In this document: piece after piece, positions 6,612-7,267 of the stretch
How positions within the stretch are numbered: position 1 is the stretch's first letter
Layout of the letters: each line of letters starts with the position of its first letter
Assembly (NCBI GenBank): GCA_025922795.1
Contig: JAICHC010000130.1
Span: 1-7,267, forward strand
Direction: 5' to 3'
DNA length: 7,267 bases
Source: Candidatus Binatia bacterium
Lineage (GTDB): Bacteria; Desulfobacterota_B; Binatia; UBA9968
The notes under the pieces: generated by a model
The model's database searches: none
Told to the model about the DNA's origin: nothing
What the model saw: only the letters and a program-made list of their open reading frames with translations
Program-made: the position numbers and the translations under genes

Positions 6612-6627
6612 CGATAGCGCGTTATCG
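6612..6627. repeat. 16-bp imperfect palindrome, possible operator
   Basis: CGATAGCGCGTTATCG is symmetric except for one mismatched position pair (6617/6622). It lies 17 bp upstream of the candidate -35 box, a common place for an activator site. No regulator family could be named from it. Confidence 0.35.
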
Positions 6628-6754
6628 CCTCCGCCCTGCAGTTTTGAAACACAGCGCAACTCGACTCGTGCGGGGAATCGTTGAAAGACAGACCGCCGCT
6701 TCGACCCGATTGCGGATGGATCGAATTTCTTATCTGCAGCGGCTACCAGATGGT

Positions 6755-6786
6755 CTGTGTCGATCGCCAGATGGCGGTCGACACAG
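6755..6786 (+). repeat. Long inverted repeat (14-bp stem, 4-base loop)
   Basis: The left arm CTGTGTCGATCGCC (6755-6768) pairs with GGCGGTCGACACAG (6773-6786) around the loop AGAT. All 14 pairs form if one T-G wobble (6764/6777) is allowed; in minus-strand RNA that position is an A-C mismatch, so plus-strand RNA would fold better. No T-run follows on either side, so an intrinsic terminator is unlikely. The 8-mer CCAGATGG also repeats at 6746-6753 and 6767-6774. A REP-like element or an operator are alternatives. Confidence 0.6.
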
Positions 6787-6954
6787 CTGTCGAAACTGAA
6801 GTGCAAAAAACATGACGCAGACCGAAAGCGTTACGTTGCCCGTGAAATGAAACAAAATTTTTTCGCATCCAGGTTTCAAACACCAAGGAACCCAACCACG
6901 TTCCGGCTCCATGCCGCTCTGAGAACAATATTCCTGGCGAGAACCTGTACGAGT

Positions 6955-7267
6955 TCACGGCCCGACTTTTACCGCAGTCACATCCCCTTTTGCGCCAAGA
7001 CCTAGGGTCAGAGGCAGCGTCACGTAATGTCGCCGGTTGGACACGGTGTCGTCGAAGATACTAAATCCAACAGGATAGGCGGTTCCCGGCCGCAGAACCT
7101 TGTCATCCGGATGGCCGGTGTTTAATTTGCGCCGGAGTTCGACGACCCAGTGTCCGTCGACATACCGCCCGAACGCACGGACGTCGGCAGCGCTTCCCGC
7201 GGGCTCACGCTGAACATATTGTGGCAGAAGGTCTCCCACGGCGAATTTCGCGTTCGGGTCAAGCGCC
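6955..7267 (-). CDS. Ethylbenzene-dehydrogenase-type heme-binding domain protein, C-terminal part
   Basis: Only the last about 103 residues are present; the frame runs open through the window edge at 7267, so the start lies outside (an internal GTG at 7239 is not the start). The visible part reads GHWVVELRRKLNTG, then a DD pair, PVGFSIFDD and RRHYVTLPLTLGLG, and ends at TGA. This W-x-V-E-x-R-x-L-TG / VGF-x-DD / HYV pattern fits the heme b-binding domain shared by ethylbenzene dehydrogenase gamma, DMSO-reductase-family gamma subunits and some larger c-type cytochromes. No CxxCH is present in the visible portion. Whether it is a small gamma subunit or the tail of a fused multiheme protein cannot be told here. 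It is on the same strand as the conduit genes but 440 bp away. Confidence 0.75.
   Translation of the reverse strand, partial: ALDPNAKFAVGDLLPQYVQREPAGSAADVRAFGRYVDGHWVVELRRKLNTGHPDDKVLRPGTAYPVGFSIFDDTVSNRRHYVTLPLTLGLGAKGDVTAVKVGP

Larger units (their letters stand above)
6515..6954. other. Gene-free stretch upstream of the decaheme gene
   Basis: No supported gene is seen on either strand; short open frames here lack family motifs and ribosome sites. The stretch contains a long inverted repeat (6755-6786), a 16-bp imperfect palindrome (6612-6627) and a weak promoter candidate. No T-tailed terminator was found after the stop at 6955. This is the most likely place for the promoter of the conduit operon. 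Confidence 0.6.

Noticed and set aside
6755..6786. Intrinsic terminator at the long hairpin
   Set aside because: Neither strand has a T-run after the stem, and on the minus strand the stem has a mismatch.
6600..6806. Minus-strand frame of 68 codons across the long inverted repeat
   Set aside because: There is no recognisable product, and overlap with a strong inverted repeat makes coding unlikely.
6841..6954. Terminator after the ethylbenzene-dehydrogenase-type gene
   Set aside because: Only a 5-bp stem (GGAAC/GGTTCC region) and an unrelated AT tract were found, and they are not adjacent.

Overview
The window comes from a Gram-negative bacterium: it encodes an outer-membrane beta-barrel, periplasmic multiheme c-type cytochromes and inner-membrane quinol-oxidising subunits. 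Base composition is moderately GC-rich, with GTG and TTG used as well as ATG starts. The sequence alone does not fix the lineage. A b6-type fused cytochrome b next to a multiheme cytochrome, plus an MtrA/MtrB pair, suggests an environmental anaerobe or microaerophile with extracellular electron transfer rather than a well-studied enteric or pseudomonad. All six genes lie on the minus strand, so transcription runs from high to low coordinates.

In transcription order: (1) 7267-6955, the C-terminal end of a protein with an ethylbenzene-dehydrogenase-type (DMSO-reductase gamma-like) heme-binding domain, cut by the window edge. (2) 6954-6515, a gap of about 440 bp with a 14-bp-stem inverted repeat, a 16-bp imperfect palindrome and a weak promoter candidate. 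(3) 6514-5546, a periplasmic decaheme cytochrome of the MtrA/DmsE/PioA family. (4) 5530-3227, an MtrB/PioB-family outer-membrane barrel, 15 bp after the decaheme gene and behind a near-perfect Shine-Dalgarno. (5) 3226-2891, a second gene-free stretch with a small hairpin, repeats and a weak promoter candidate. (6) 2890-1613, a nine-heme cytochrome with a signal peptide and a C-terminal membrane anchor. (7) 1590-1129, a Rieske Fe-S protein. (8) 1175-24, a fused cytochrome b (b6 plus subunit IV architecture).

Together the genes look like a complete electron path across both membranes. The Rieske/cytochrome b pair would oxidise or reduce quinol in the inner membrane. The anchored nonaheme cytochrome sits where a cytochrome c1 or f would be expected. 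The MtrA-like decaheme in its MtrB-like sheath would carry electrons through the outer membrane. The window has no CymA-type quinol dehydrogenase and no MtrC/OmcA-type surface cytochrome. The direction, towards extracellular acceptors or inward from Fe(II) or another donor, cannot be decided from sequence. The Rieske lacks both cluster hydrogen-bond donors that raise potential in mitochondrial-type proteins, which favours a low-potential, menaquinone-linked complex.
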